A DNA stretch of 38,202 bases from an uncultured Lachnospiraceae bacterium. Lineage in GTDB: Bacteria > Bacillota > Clostridia > Lachnospirales > Lachnospiraceae. The DNA lies in NCBI GenBank assembly GCA_910579935.1, contig CAJTVQ010000039.1, positions 1-38,202 of the forward strand, in the 5' to 3' direction. This document shows, piece after piece, positions 1 through 8,636 of the stretch (positions are counted from its first letter, which is position 1; each line of letters opens with the position of its first letter). The notes beneath the pieces were generated by a model. It had not been told where the DNA came from. It saw nothing but the letters and a program-made list of their open reading frames with translations, and ran no database searches. A program made the position numbers and the translations under genes.

Positions 1-60
1 GCCAGTCATGCTTGACATTGTGGTTAATTGTCAACTGGGGAGAGCCTGCTGCTTCCTGGA

Positions 61-240
61 AGCAAGTACGCATTATCAACTAGAAGATGGAGATAAGCGG
101 ATGGGCGGCAGGCAGTCGGATAGCCTCATAGCACCGTAGAAGATGGGTAATGCCAGAGGAGGGAAGGTGCCTGTGAAGCAAGCGAGGAAGGTTTGCGGAG
201 GGCAACAGCAGGCGTAGAAATGGTAAGAAGCCAGGAGTCT
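61..240 (+). mobile_element. Degenerate group II intron leader / start of intron-encoded protein (relic)
   Basis: A reading frame beginning with ATG at 101 gives MGGRQSDSLIAP, a stop at 137-139, then KMGNARGGK and a second stop at 215-217. This resembles the conserved start of clostridial group II intron reverse transcriptase/maturases (a GRQSDS...P.K.GNA.GGK pattern). No reverse transcriptase body follows: the next gene is an unrelated hydrolase at 330. The intron is therefore only a fragment, and its 5' part lies at or beyond the left edge of the window. The match is from memory of the family and the extent is approximate. It could also be the leader of a more distant intron type. Confidence 0.4.
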
Positions 241-329
241 CCTATAATGGAAAGAAGCTGGGTTCCTTTCTGCATTTCACCCAAAGATATTTTTTGTGGG
301 GAATGATTTCAAAGGGAGAATAAGTCTGT

Positions 330-1142
330 ATGAATGAAAAGTTGAAATTTCCGGTTCTGTTAGTTCACGGTATGGGTTTCAGGGACAGCATGCACCTGAA
401 TTACTGGGGAAGGATTCCGGCCAAATTGGAAGAAAACGGGTGCAGAGTTTATTATGGAAATCAGGACAGTAATGGAACGATTGCGGCCAATGGGGAATTC
501 CTGGCGGAAAAGATCAGGGAGATCATCGAAGAAACAGGAGCGCCCAAACTCAATGTAATCGCACATTCTAAGGGTGGCCTTGATATGAGATATGCGGTCT
601 CCACCTTAAAAATGTCGGAGTACGTTGCCTCGCTTACAACGATAAGCACACCCCATCACGGCTCGCTGACGGTGGACCGGTTATTTCAATTACCGGAATT
701 CCTTATCCGGTTTGTGGCAGGCTGTTCGGATCTCTGGTTAAGAATCTGCGGGGATAAACATCCGGATGCATATGAGGTATTTAAAACGTTTACAACAGAA
801 GCGGCAGAAGAATTTAACCGTAACAATCCGGACGAACCGGAAGTATATTATCAGAGTTATGCATTTGTCATGAAACATGTCTGGAGTGACATGTTTATGT
901 TTGTACCGGGAATCGTGGTGAAATTTTTTGAAGGACCTAATGACGGGCTGCTTACGCCAAGGGCAGTGGAATGGACAAATTTCCGGGGGGTTATGACCGG
1001 CAGTTCCAATAGGGGAATCTCGCATTGTGATGAAGTGGATATGCGGAGGCGAAAATTAACGGATAAAGAGGGTGAAGGAATCCGCGATATAACGGAATTT
1101 TATGTACGTGTAGTGGATGATTTGCGTAAGAAAGGGTTTTGA
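330..1142 (+). CDS. Lipase-like alpha/beta hydrolase
   Basis: A 270-residue cytoplasmic protein with no signal peptide. It opens with a beta strand ending in the oxyanion-type motif LLVHGMG (10-16). The nucleophile elbow is AHSKGG (78-83), putting the catalytic serine at 80. The likely acid is Asp205 in GPNDGLLT and the likely base His232 in ISHCDEVD. This order matches triacylglycerol lipase/esterase proteins of the class 2 lipase (LipA-like) group, where GHSQGG is the usual elbow; here it is AHSKGG. The substrate cannot be told from sequence; a short-chain ester or lipid is a reasonable guess. Start: ATG at 330 has an AGGGAGA-like site just upstream. It is the first complete gene after the intron relic and is probably transcribed alone. 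Confidence 0.8.
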   Translation: MNEKLKFPVLLVHGMGFRDSMHLNYWGRIPAKLEENGCRVYYGNQDSNGTIAANGEFLAEKIREIIEETGAPKLNVIAHSKGGLDMRYAVSTLKMSEYVASLTTISTPHHGSLTVDRLFQLPEFLIRFVAGCSDLWLRICGDKHPDAYEVFKTFTTEAAEEFNRNNPDEPEVYYQSYAFVMKHVWSDMFMFVPGIVVKFFEGPNDGLLTPRAVEWTNFRGVMTGSSNRGISHCDEVDMRRRKLTDKEGEGIRDITEFYVRVVDDLRKKGF

Positions 1143-1289
1143 GTTTTTTCTGCAGCCTGTGTTTTTTTACCTGAACCGTGAAACCGGCAAAATCTGACCT
1201 GTGAAAAAGAAACGGTCTTAGAGAAAGATTAGAGATTGCGGTGGTAGGATATTTTTGGCAATTAAGAAAAGAACACAGGAGGATTTAGT

Positions 1290-1940
1290 ATGAACGGAAA
1301 GATAAGAAAAACAATGGCACTATTAAGTGCAGTCTGTATGCTTGGCGTAGTGGCGTCAGGCTGTGGCTCCAAAGCGGCGCCTGTTGCTGCGGCGGAGAAG
1401 GATGACGGGGATTCCTTGCAGGAAACAGCGGACGTACGGGCAGCGGAGCCTGCAGAGAATACGGAACATTCCGACCAAGCGGAAAATAATGGGAATACGG
1501 CAGCAAATGGAGTAGAAGCGGGGCAGGAAGCAGCAGATACAGATAAAGCGCAGGGAACCACGGAAGTTTCCGGGGGGAGATGGCATGTGCTCTCTCCGGA
1601 AGTGGCAGCAGCTGCGGATGCGGATTTTGCAGGTGTGGTTTGGAAGATAGAGGAGCATTCGTTTTTTATTGCGGAAATAGAGATGGAGATTTTGGAGGAC
1701 GGTTCTGTCGTTTCGGCGTGTCCTGCTCCTGATGCGAATATCCCGGATTCGGATTTGATTCCGGTGGTTTTTGATGAGGGTACTCATTTTTATATAAGAA
1801 CCATTTATGATCATGGAGAACGGTATGAAGATTCAGAAGCGGTATTTTCCGATCTGAAGACAGGAGTTTCCATTGAAATGAAAGGCAGATTTGAACAGGA
1901 TGTCTTTTATGCGGACGAGATCAGAATTTTAAAGGTTTAA
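1290..1940 (+). CDS. Secreted lipoprotein of unknown function
   Basis: A 216-residue protein with a lipoprotein signal peptide: basic start (MNGKIRKT), hydrophobic core and lipobox VASGC with the lipidated cysteine at 25. Residues 26-85 are low-complexity and rich in Ala, Glu and Asp, a typical flexible linker on the outer face of the membrane. The folded part (about 90-216) has alternating beta-like stretches such as FAGVVWKIEEHSFFIAEIE and ends ADEIRILKV, which suggests a small OB-like or beta-barrel domain. I recognise no family. ATG at 1290 follows an AGGAGG site at the usual distance. It precedes a BlaI/M56 pair, which may be relevant because such pairs often control envelope proteins; that link is inference. 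Confidence 0.7.
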   Translation: MNGKIRKTMALLSAVCMLGVVASGCGSKAAPVAAAEKDDGDSLQETADVRAAEPAENTEHSDQAENNGNTAANGVEAGQEAADTDKAQGTTEVSGGRWHVLSPEVAAAADADFAGVVWKIEEHSFFIAEIEMEILEDGSVVSACPAPDANIPDSDLIPVVFDEGTHFYIRTIYDHGERYEDSEAVFSDLKTGVSIEMKGRFEQDVFYADEIRILKV

Positions 1941-1998
1941 TGAGGTGAAAGTATTTTATATAAAATCAGGGGTTCATCGCATCGGGCGGTGGACTTCT

Positions 1999-2028
1999 TT
2001 TTTGTATGTACAGGTGTCCAAAAGAAAA
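1999..2028. promoter_or_regulatory. Imperfect dyad, possible BlaI-type operator
   Basis: Two 14-base arms around a GG centre (1999-2012 and 2015-2028) match at about 10 of 14 positions and place TACA-GG-TGTC at the middle. BlaI/MecI repressors bind dyads of TACA/TGTA half-sites, and the blaI-like gene starts about 100 bases downstream. A TTGACA hexamer at 2050-2055 lies between the dyad and the gene, but its -10 partner is weak. Autoregulation of the blaI/M56 operon from this site is inferred, not shown. Confidence 0.3.
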
Positions 2029-2125
2029 TTTTTACCTCGCCGGATAACTTTGACAGAAAACAGGAACAAACATTAACAAAAATGGAATTTTGTCCGATAT
2101 ACCTAATAAGCAGGAGGATTAAAGC

Positions 2126-2566
2126 ATGGAAAAAGAAACGACTCCCAGTCAGAGTGAATGGCTGGTCATGGAAGTATTCTGGGCAGCCGGCGCTTCCCTG
2201 ACAGCGAAGGAAGTGATTCGGAAGATACGGGAAAAAACGGATATGTCGCCGAGAATGGTGCGCGTTCTCATCAATCGTCTGTGTCAGAAAGGTGTTTTAA
2301 GTTATACCGTGGACGAACAGGATGCAAGAGTTTACCACTATTCCGTTATGAAAACAAGGGAAGAATGCCAAAAGGAGAAGAGCCGGAAATTCGTGGACAG
2401 CTATTTTGAAGGAAGCCGGAAAAATGCAATGGCTGCATTGCTGCAGAGTGCAGGGCTGACGGAAGAACAGTATCAGGAACTGGAAGAAATCTTAAAACAG
2501 TGCAGACATGAAGGGCATTTTGAGGGAACGGGGCAGACAGCCCGAAAGGACAGTGAAAACGGATGA
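2126..2566 (+). CDS. BlaI/MecI/CopY-family transcriptional repressor
   Basis: A 146-residue protein. The N-terminal two-thirds is a winged helix: SEWLVMEVFWAAG, then TAKEVIRKI, and a recognition segment around SPRMVRVLINRLCQKGVL, with a wing ending DEQDARVYHYS. This is the standard layout of penicillinase-repressor (BlaI/MecI) proteins. The C-terminal helices (about 95-135) would form the dimer and carry the site that partner proteases cut. AGGAGG lies just before ATG 2126. The stop overlaps the start of the M56 peptidase gene (ATGA at 2563-2566), the usual repressor-sensor operon order. No beta-lactamase gene is nearby, so the regulon is probably an envelope or lipoprotein target. Confidence 0.88.
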   Translation: MEKETTPSQSEWLVMEVFWAAGASLTAKEVIRKIREKTDMSPRMVRVLINRLCQKGVLSYTVDEQDARVYHYSVMKTREECQKEKSRKFVDSYFEGSRKNAMAALLQSAGLTEEQYQELEEILKQCRHEGHFEGTGQTARKDSENG

Positions 2567-3816
2567 CGGTATGGGAATTCGGTGTTTTTATCCTTCAGTT
2601 TCTGCGTGTCGGCAGCGTCTATTACGCCATGCAGCTTGTCAGATGCGCCCTGCTGTCTTATGCGGTATTTGCACTGATCTGCCTGCTGCGGAAAATCGCG
2701 GGACGGAATCGGGTATTCCTGAAAGGGGCCTTATGGAGTCTGCTGGTTCCCGTCCTGTTTACAGGCAGGATGAAATTCTTTTATGAGAGCCGGATCGGAT
2801 GGCATCTGTTTTCGTGGTGGACGGCGTTCAGTGTAAGCCGTACGTGGATATGCCGGCTGTATCTGGCGGGCGTGTCTGTCTGTGTATTTCGGCTGTTTTG
2901 GAAAAGAAGACGGCTGAAAAAGCTGACGGCAGGGATGGAAAAAAGAACGGTATGCCAAACGGTGGTCTATGTGACGGATCTGCCTGTGACACCGTCTACC
3001 ATAGGGGTATTTATGCCAAAGATTGTAATGCCCAGGGTCATACTGGAAGAATACGACAGGAAAGAAGTGGAAATGATCCTGTTGCATGAAAAGGTGCATA
3101 TCCGGCTGGGGCATTTACTGCTTTATCTGTTTTGGGATATTCTGCGGGCACTGTTATGGATAAATCCGCTGTTTACCACAGGCATGAAATTTTTCCGGCA
3201 GGATAGGGAAGAAATCTGTGACCGGGTAACAATTCATAAAAGCGGAAACGATGCGTATGCTTATGGACAGCTTTTGTTAAAGAGCATGAGGATTTTACAG
3301 GCCGGGGCTGAGGATTTTAATAGGTATGCCGCTTTTACGGGGGATAAGGAATACCGTAACATCAGGCAGCGGATGGCAGGGATTGCCGGATACCGGCCGT
3401 ACTGCCGGCGTGCTGCAGTCTGTGTGCCGGCGGCAGCCGTATTGTGTACGGCAGGAGCGGCGGTCTGGATACAGAATGCTTCCTATGACAGATATAACGA
3501 AGATGAAACGGTGCTGGTATATGGGTATGATAATGGGGAGGTTGCTTTTTTTGACGACAGCAGCGTTCTGCGAGAGATGATTTCCTATGACGACAGCTAT
3601 GTTTACGTGGACAGAGAGGCTTTTGAAGACTATTTGGACAAAAGAAATGCAGAAGGGGACATTTTTATTGTATTCGGCGGTTTCTATAAACTTCCCGGTT
3701 TTGCCGGATACGGGTATTCCTGCTCATATGAGGCGGGGGAGGGGGATGCGGTGGTCCGGATTTCCTATGAGGAACAGAAGGAGGACTGGATGCTGACACT
3801 GTTTAAGATATTATAG
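2563..3816 (+). CDS. M56-family (BlaR1/MecR1-like) membrane metallopeptidase
   Basis: A 417-residue integral membrane protein. Hydrophobic segments lie near 28-43, 55-68, 84-110 and 180-200. The zinc site is HEKVH (175-179), followed by the family's WINPLF (199-204) and a D..EE.CD motif (214-220) that supplies the third ligand. A further membrane span at about 284-303 is followed by a tail of about 115 residues. That tail is rich in Tyr and Asp and shows none of the SXXK, SXN or KTG motifs of the penicillin-sensing domain in BlaR1. This is therefore an M56 protease with a different outer sensor. It overlaps the repressor gene by four bases (ATGA), consistent with translational coupling. The likely role is to cleave or trigger cleavage of the BlaI partner in response to an unknown envelope signal. 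Confidence 0.85.
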   Translation: MTVWEFGVFILQFLRVGSVYYAMQLVRCALLSYAVFALICLLRKIAGRNRVFLKGALWSLLVPVLFTGRMKFFYESRIGWHLFSWWTAFSVSRTWICRLYLAGVSVCVFRLFWKRRRLKKLTAGMEKRTVCQTVVYVTDLPVTPSTIGVFMPKIVMPRVILEEYDRKEVEMILLHEKVHIRLGHLLLYLFWDILRALLWINPLFTTGMKFFRQDREEICDRVTIHKSGNDAYAYGQLLLKSMRILQAGAEDFNRYAAFTGDKEYRNIRQRMAGIAGYRPYCRRAAVCVPAAAVLCTAGAAVWIQNASYDRYNEDETVLVYGYDNGEVAFFDDSSVLREMISYDDSYVYVDREAFEDYLDKRNAEGDIFIVFGGFYKLPGFAGYGYSCSYEAGEGDAVVRISYEEQKEDWMLTLFKIL

Positions 3817-3873
3817 AGATGGTTTTTTAATGAAAAGGATTTCATAAGACAGTATATCAAGGAGGACGAATCT

Positions 3874-4674
3874 ATGGCAATGGAAATTACAAACAGTTAC
3901 GCCAATTATATGGCACAGAGCATGGCGGAAGGCGGCAGTGTGCCGGCGGGCAGTACGAAGAAAAAAGAAGCGGAAAAGACGGCGGAAACCGTCAAAAGCG
4001 GAAAAGCGGAAAGTATGCAGGACTATTTAAAGAAGCTGCAAAAGCAGGTTCCGTATATGACACTGGAAATAGGGAGCAGCCTGTCGATGAAAAAGGACAA
4101 ACGGGCCGGCGTGCTGACGGTCAATCCGAAGCTGTTGGAACGGATGCGGAATGACCCGGAGGCGGAAAAGGAATTTACGCAGAGAATGAAAGATATCGAG
4201 AGGGCAGAAAGGACTGTAACCGCGTATTACAATGCGCTGGGCGGCTGCGTGGAGCGTACCAGCCACTGGTATATGGATGAGAACGGAAAGTGCTGTCATT
4301 TCGCATATACAGTCCGGGACGATAAATTAAATAAAAAGATCCGTGAAGAGGCGAAGAAGAGTTCAGAGAAATTCATTGAAAGGACAAGGGAAAAAGCGGC
4401 GGAAAAGAAAAAGGAATTAAAGGAAGCAGATGAAGAGAAACGTCTGAAAGCAAAGGATGAGGTCAAAAAAGAGGAAGAGGAGGGGAAAAATGCCGTTCCG
4501 GAGAAAGTAGGACAGCTTTTGGATGAAAAGCTGGCGGCTTCCAAAGACGGTACGGTTTATCTGAATCATACGGATATTCAGGCGATGGTCGATGCCATAA
4601 ATGGCAAAGGGACAGGAATAGCGCCTGCAAAGGAACAGACTCCGGCCGGTGCAAATCTGGACCTGCAGGTGTAG
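3874..4674 (+). CDS. DUF6033-like charged coiled-coil protein
   Basis: A 266-residue soluble protein with no signal peptide. It starts MAMEITNSYANYMAQS. The middle (about 50-150) contains YMTLEIGSS, LTVNPKLLERM and a YYNALGGC...HWYMDENGK region; residues about 150-215 are an almost continuous Lys/Glu coiled coil. The tail VYLNHTDIQAMVDAING looks like a small helix-loop domain. The pattern matches what I recall as the DUF6033 family, common in Lachnospiraceae and of unknown function; the assignment is from memory. AAGGAGG precedes the ATG at 3874, 57 bases after the M56 gene, so it may be in the same transcript. Confidence 0.6.
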   Translation: MAMEITNSYANYMAQSMAEGGSVPAGSTKKKEAEKTAETVKSGKAESMQDYLKKLQKQVPYMTLEIGSSLSMKKDKRAGVLTVNPKLLERMRNDPEAEKEFTQRMKDIERAERTVTAYYNALGGCVERTSHWYMDENGKCCHFAYTVRDDKLNKKIREEAKKSSEKFIERTREKAAEKKKELKEADEEKRLKAKDEVKKEEEEGKNAVPEKVGQLLDEKLAASKDGTVYLNHTDIQAMVDAINGKGTGIAPAKEQTPAGANLDLQV

Positions 4675-4723
4675 GAACCTTCATTTTATATGCATAGCAG
4701 AAAGTGTTGTACATACAGTTGGT

Positions 4724-4756
4724 GTAAAGTCTATGGTAATTGTCCATAGACTTTAC
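4724..4756. terminator. Perfect 13-bp hairpin between convergent genes
   Basis: GTAAAGTCTATGG (4724-4736) pairs perfectly with 4744-4756 across a 7-base loop. It sits between the + strand DUF6033-like gene and the - strand siroheme gene and overlaps the stop codon of the latter. Position and symmetry suggest a shared bidirectional terminator, but neither side has a good T tract, so it may only be a 3' stabilising hairpin. Confidence 0.5.
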
Positions 4757-6855
4757 ATTTCTGGATAAAATCTGCGCTGGTCATGCAGAATGGTTTCGAC
4801 GATACCTTCTGCGGAGATTTCCACGGATGTCAAAAACGGGTCATCCGTGTATTGTGACAAGGTCTGTGCGGTAACACTGCCGATGCAGATGCAGCGGGGG
4901 CCTGTGGGAATTGCGCCATACTTCTCAGCAAACAGTTTCACACCGCCTGCACTGGAAAAAGTAAGGTAATCCAGTTTCGGGAGCGGATTGACGCAGGCAT
5001 CACTTTCCAGGCTGTAAATCGGTATATCTTTCACTGCAAATCCTGCCTTGCGCAGCATTTCGGGCAGGACAGGGGAGGCAGTTTCTGAGCGGAGCAAAAG
5101 GATCGGTTCTTCACGTTTCGCCGCAGCGGTAAGTTCGACTGCCAAAGCCTCACTTGTAAAGCAATCCGGACACAGATCGGCATGTATGCCGTACTGCATC
5201 AGTGCGGCGCCGGTTGCCGCACCGATGACGGCAAACTTTTGCGTTCTTAGAGAATGCGGGCAGATGTTTTTTTGCGCCAACTGCCGGAAAAAGGTCCTGA
5301 CTCCGTTTGCACTGGTAAATACCATCCAGCAGGATTGTTCTGTTAGCATCCGCAGATCGGTTTTTAAGGGAAGCTCCCTGATTCCAAAGCGTAATACCCA
5401 TACTGCTTCCGCGCCGAGCGCCTGAAGAGCGTTCATTTGCTTTTTTGCAATCTCCTGTGTGCCCGTGATGCCGATTCTGAGTCCCCTCAACCGGCAGGAA
5501 GGGGCGGACAGGTCCATAGCTGCCACGTCGCCGATGAGAATAATGGCCGGTGCGGATACATGGGCATTTTTTGCAGCCTGCGCCAGTTGGGAAAGCGGTG
5601 CGCGGACCTGAACCGGGTTTGGCGCATTGCCGCCGGAGATTACGGCAGAAGGCGTGTTTTTGTCCTTACCGGCGGCTGCCAGCCGTGTGGCGATGACGGG
5701 CAGCCGCTCCAGGCCCATTAGAAATACCAGTGTACCAGAAAGTTTTGCCAGTGTATCGAAATCCGCCGGCAGACCGTCCGGCGTGTCGGCGGTATGGGCT
5801 GTAATGATATGCAGGCTGCGGCTTATGCCCCGATGGGTAACGGGAATCCCCGCCTCAGCCGCTATACCGATTGCAGAGGGGATGCCCGGAACTTCCTGAC
5901 AGGGAATTCCGGCCTCTTTTAATGCCAGTATTTCTTCCCCGCCCCGGCCAAAGAGATAGGGGTCCCCGCCTTTCAGGCGGACCACCCGTAAGCCGGAACG
6001 TGCCAGTCCGATAAGCTTCTGGTTGATTTCCGTTTGTGATGCGGCATGGATTCCGCTGCGTTTACCCATGTAGAGGCGTATGGCGGACTCCGGCGCAGCA
6101 TTCAGCAATGCCGGATCAATCAGGTCATCGTACACCACTGCCTGGCACTGCTGCAGCAGCCGCAATCCACGCACGGTGATCAGGTCTGCCCTGCCGCAGC
6201 CTGCGCCCACCAGCGCAACGCTGCCAGACAGTGCGCTGGCGGACGGTGTGTCGGCCATATATCGGTCCGTTTCCTCATCCGTCAGCGGCGCGCCTTTTGT
6301 CATGCCGGCGTCAAACAGTCTGCGAAACACCGCCGCCCGCTTATGCTGTTCCGGTATGGAAGCTTTCAGCGCCGGACGCAGAGATTCCAGCCAGAAAAGA
6401 AGCCTGTCTAAACCTTCCGGAAGCAGTTCCCGCAGCCGTTCTTTAAAATAAGCCGCAGCCGCAGGGCTTGCCCCGCCGGTGGAGATTCCGGCTGAGAAAG
6501 AGCCCTGCTGCACCAGCGCCGGGAACAGGAAACTGCACAGCGCCGGATCATCCGCCACATTCACCGGAATGCGGCGTTTTTGGCAAAGTACGGAAATCCT
6601 GCGGTTTGTCTCTTTGTTGTCTGTGGCGGCAATGACCATCATGGGATGTGGCCGCAGATCCAAAACGCTGAAATGGCGTTTACACAGCTTTACACCGGGG
6701 AGAGCGGCCAGTTCGGGCAGGATATGCGGCGCCACCACCGTTGGGACCGCGCCGTAAGGCGTCAGCTTCTGCAGCTTGCGAAGTGCAACGACTCCGCCGC
6801 CCACGATCAGAACGGGTTTGTTTTTTAAATTTATAAACATGGGAAAATAGGGCAT
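4753..6855 (-). CDS. Trifunctional siroheme synthase: precorrin-2 dehydrogenase/ferrochelatase + uroporphyrinogen-III C-methyltransferase + uroporphyrinogen-III synthase
   Basis: A 700-residue fusion. Residues 1-about 200 are a Met8/CysG N-terminal domain: Rossmann loop VLIVGGGVVALRK (15-27), catalytic-type Asp in NVADDP (99-104), and STGGASPA (125-132) at the place of the regulatory serine loop. Residues 211-about 450 are a SAM-dependent uroporphyrinogen-III methyltransferase: VALVGAGCGRADLITVRG (213-230), LKGGDPYLFGRGGEE (294-308), PVTHRG (339-343). Residues 456-about 690 resemble uroporphyrinogen-III synthase (HemD): LRIGITGT, MVFTSANGV, FAVIGAATG, LTFSSAGGV. Together they would take hydroxymethylbilane to siroheme using SAM, NAD+ and Fe2+. 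The gene is last in an operon, 3 bases after the ABC ATPase stop. CobA-HemD fusions are common in clostridia and CysG combines the first two activities; all three in one chain is less usual. Confidence 0.92.
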   Translation of the reverse strand: MPYFPMFINLKNKPVLIVGGGVVALRKLQKLTPYGAVPTVVAPHILPELAALPGVKLCKRHFSVLDLRPHPMMVIAATDNKETNRRISVLCQKRRIPVNVADDPALCSFLFPALVQQGSFSAGISTGGASPAAAAYFKERLRELLPEGLDRLLFWLESLRPALKASIPEQHKRAAVFRRLFDAGMTKGAPLTDEETDRYMADTPSASALSGSVALVGAGCGRADLITVRGLRLLQQCQAVVYDDLIDPALLNAAPESAIRLYMGKRSGIHAASQTEINQKLIGLARSGLRVVRLKGGDPYLFGRGGEEILALKEAGIPCQEVPGIPSAIGIAAEAGIPVTHRGISRSLHIITAHTADTPDGLPADFDTLAKLSGTLVFLMGLERLPVIATRLAAAGKDKNTPSAVISGGNAPNPVQVRAPLSQLAQAAKNAHVSAPAIILIGDVAAMDLSAPSCRLRGLRIGITGTQEIAKKQMNALQALGAEAVWVLRFGIRELPLKTDLRMLTEQSCWMVFTSANGVRTFFRQLAQKNICPHSLRTQKFAVIGAATGAALMQYGIHADLCPDCFTSEALAVELTAAAKREEPILLLRSETASPVLPEMLRKAGFAVKDIPIYSLESDACVNPLPKLDYLTFSSAGGVKLFAEKYGAIPTGPRCICIGSVTAQTLSQYTDDPFLTSVEISAEGIVETILHDQRRFYPEM

Positions 6856-6858
6856 TCT

Positions 6859-7626
6859 TCAGACCTCCTTCCGGGTACAGTAATATTGTATGCCGTGCGG
6901 GGTATTCATACGGTGCACGCTTACCCCGAACACCTGCTCCAGGATACCGCTTTGGTAAACGGAATCCGGGGTGTCATGGCAAAGCATCCGGCCTTCCTGA
7001 AACACCGCAATGCAGTCCGCTTCACGAAGCGTCAGGGAAAGGTCGTGGAGTACCAGAACCACCGCTTTCCCTTCCAGGGCAAGGGTATGGGCAGTCTGCA
7101 TCACTTGAAACTGGCGGCTGATATCCAAATAGGTGGTAGGTTCATCCATGAAAACAGTCAGGGTATCCTGTGCCAGCGCCATTGCCAAATACACGCTTTG
7201 GCGCTGACCGCCGCTGAGCTGAAGGACATTGGTATCTTCGTGCTGCAGGCTGCCTGTGGCATTCATGGCGCTGCGGGCGATGGCATAATCCTGCCTGCCG
7301 TAGTGCCTGGGATAGGTCAGATATGGAAAACGTCCGTGCAGAACCATCCGTAATGCCTGAATAGAGGGTGTGTTTCGGCTTTGGGTCAGAAACGCTGCCT
7401 TTTGGGCAATCTGCCTGCGCTTCAACTGTCGGATATCCACACCGTCATACAAAACCTCACCGCCCATAGGGGGCAGCAGCCCCAGCGCCGCCTTCAGCAG
7501 CGTGGACTTTCCGCTGCCGTTAGGACCGAGCAGAACGGTCACCTTCCCCGGCGTAAATTTCATGGTGACATTTTGTATCACAGGGTTTCCGGAATATCCG
7601 GCGGAGAGATTGTTCAGTTGAATCAT
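6859..7626 (-). CDS. ABC transporter ATP-binding protein, FecE/BtuD type
   Basis: A 255-residue ATPase subunit of a metal-chelate/cobalamin importer. Walker A is GPNGSGKST (34-42), the signature LSGGQRQ (138-144), Walker B TVFMDEP (158-164) and the switch histidine His195 in VLVLHDLS. Length and the TPHGIQYYCTRKEV tail fit the FecE/FepC/BtuD group. Its start overlaps the permease stop by four bases (ATGA, 7623-7626) and its stop is 3 bases from the siroheme synthase start, so the three proteins are made together. The substrate is not readable from the ATPase; ferric siderophore, heme and cobalamin are the usual options. Coupling to siroheme synthesis makes an iron source the simplest idea (inference). 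Confidence 0.92.
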   Translation of the reverse strand: MIQLNNLSAGYSGNPVIQNVTMKFTPGKVTVLLGPNGSGKSTLLKAALGLLPPMGGEVLYDGVDIRQLKRRQIAQKAAFLTQSRNTPSIQALRMVLHGRFPYLTYPRHYGRQDYAIARSAMNATGSLQHEDTNVLQLSGGQRQSVYLAMALAQDTLTVFMDEPTTYLDISRQFQVMQTAHTLALEGKAVVLVLHDLSLTLREADCIAVFQEGRMLCHDTPDSVYQSGILEQVFGVSVHRMNTPHGIQYYCTRKEV

Positions 7627-8636
7627 ATGCGCACACCTTTCTGTTTGAAGAGAAGCCAGAGGAAGAAGGGAACCCCCGTAAATGCCAGTATGATGCCGAC
7701 CGGAAGTTCAAACGGTGAAAATAATACTCTCGCCAGCAGATCACACACTGTCACAAAGAAAGCGCCTCCCAGGGCGGAGGAAAGTAACAGCGGAAAGCTG
7801 CTTTCACCCAATAAACGGCGCATGGTATGGGGAACAACCAGCCCCACAAACCCCATCAGTCCGCCAAAGCTCACTGCCGCGCCTGCAAGAGCCGCAGCCA
7901 AAACCAACAAAATAAAACGCACAGACCGCACGGAGAGGCCGAGGCTTTGAGCCGTATCACTGCCTAATGCAAGGATGTCCATCTGCCGGGAGAGGGAGAG
8001 TACGATTCCCAGACTGACAAGGATCAACCATGCGGCAGGGGTAAGCTGCACCATGGTGACGCCTGTAAAGCCGCCGATACGAAAATCCGTAATGCCGCTC
8101 ACTGCCTCCGGTACCAGTGTGACCACCGCATCGATACCGGCGCTGAACAGAGCGGAAATGGCAACGCCTGCAAGAACCACGGTCATGCGGGAAGCGCCGG
8201 TTCGCTGAGACAGGACCGTTACCAAAAGAACGCCTGCCAACGCGCCGCAAAATGCCGCAAGGGGCGTATACTGCTGTGCAGGCGGCGAGGCGGCACAGAG
8301 GAAAGCCACGGCAAATCCCGCACCGGAATTGACGCCGATCACGCCGGGAGACGCAAGGGGATTGTCCAGAACCGTCTGAATGACCGCGCCGGAAACGGCC
8401 AGGGCCGCACCTGCCAGCATCGCGGCGCAGGTGCGGGGCAGACGGCTGTAAAGTATGATCCGTACAGCAACCGGATCAGCCTCCCTTCCGGTCAGTGCAT
8501 TAAGCGCCTGTCCGGGCGGCAGCTTCACCGGTCCGAACAACAGACTGAATGCCGCTGCAGCCAGGGGCAGGATGCACAGTCCGGCCAGAAAAATGCCGTT
8601 ACTGCGCCGGGTAGAGAATATCTGCAAGCTTTTCAT
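7623..8636 (-). CDS. FecCD-family ABC transporter permease
   Basis: About 337 residues with eight to ten membrane spans, typical of the BtuC/FhuB/FecCD permeases. Family landmarks include LPRTCAAMLAGAALAVSGA with the following NPLASPGVIGVNSGAGF, then GLMGFVGLVVPHTMRRLLG near the C-terminus, where the coupling helix contacts the ATPase. An ATG at 8657 is possible, but ATG 8636 is preferred because GGGGGA lies at proper distance before it. Even so the gene overlaps the end of the binding-protein gene by 38 bases, and it overlaps the ATPase gene by four. Such tight packing argues for one operon and translational coupling. Confidence 0.9.
   Translation of the reverse strand: MKSLQIFSTRRSNGIFLAGLCILPLAAAAFSLLFGPVKLPPGQALNALTGREADPVAVRIILYSRLPRTCAAMLAGAALAVSGAVIQTVLDNPLASPGVIGVNSGAGFAVAFLCAASPPAQQYTPLAAFCGALAGVLLVTVLSQRTGASRMTVVLAGVAISALFSAGIDAVVTLVPEAVSGITDFRIGGFTGVTMVQLTPAAWLILVSLGIVLSLSRQMDILALGSDTAQSLGLSVRSVRFILLVLAAALAGAAVSFGGLMGFVGLVVPHTMRRLLGESSFPLLLSSALGGAFFVTVCDLLARVLFSPFELPVGIILAFTGVPFFLWLLFKQKGVRI

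Noticed and set aside
1989..2201. Small + strand frame upstream of blaI
   Set aside because: It has a poor start and overlaps the blaI start in another frame; the stretch reads better as a regulatory region.
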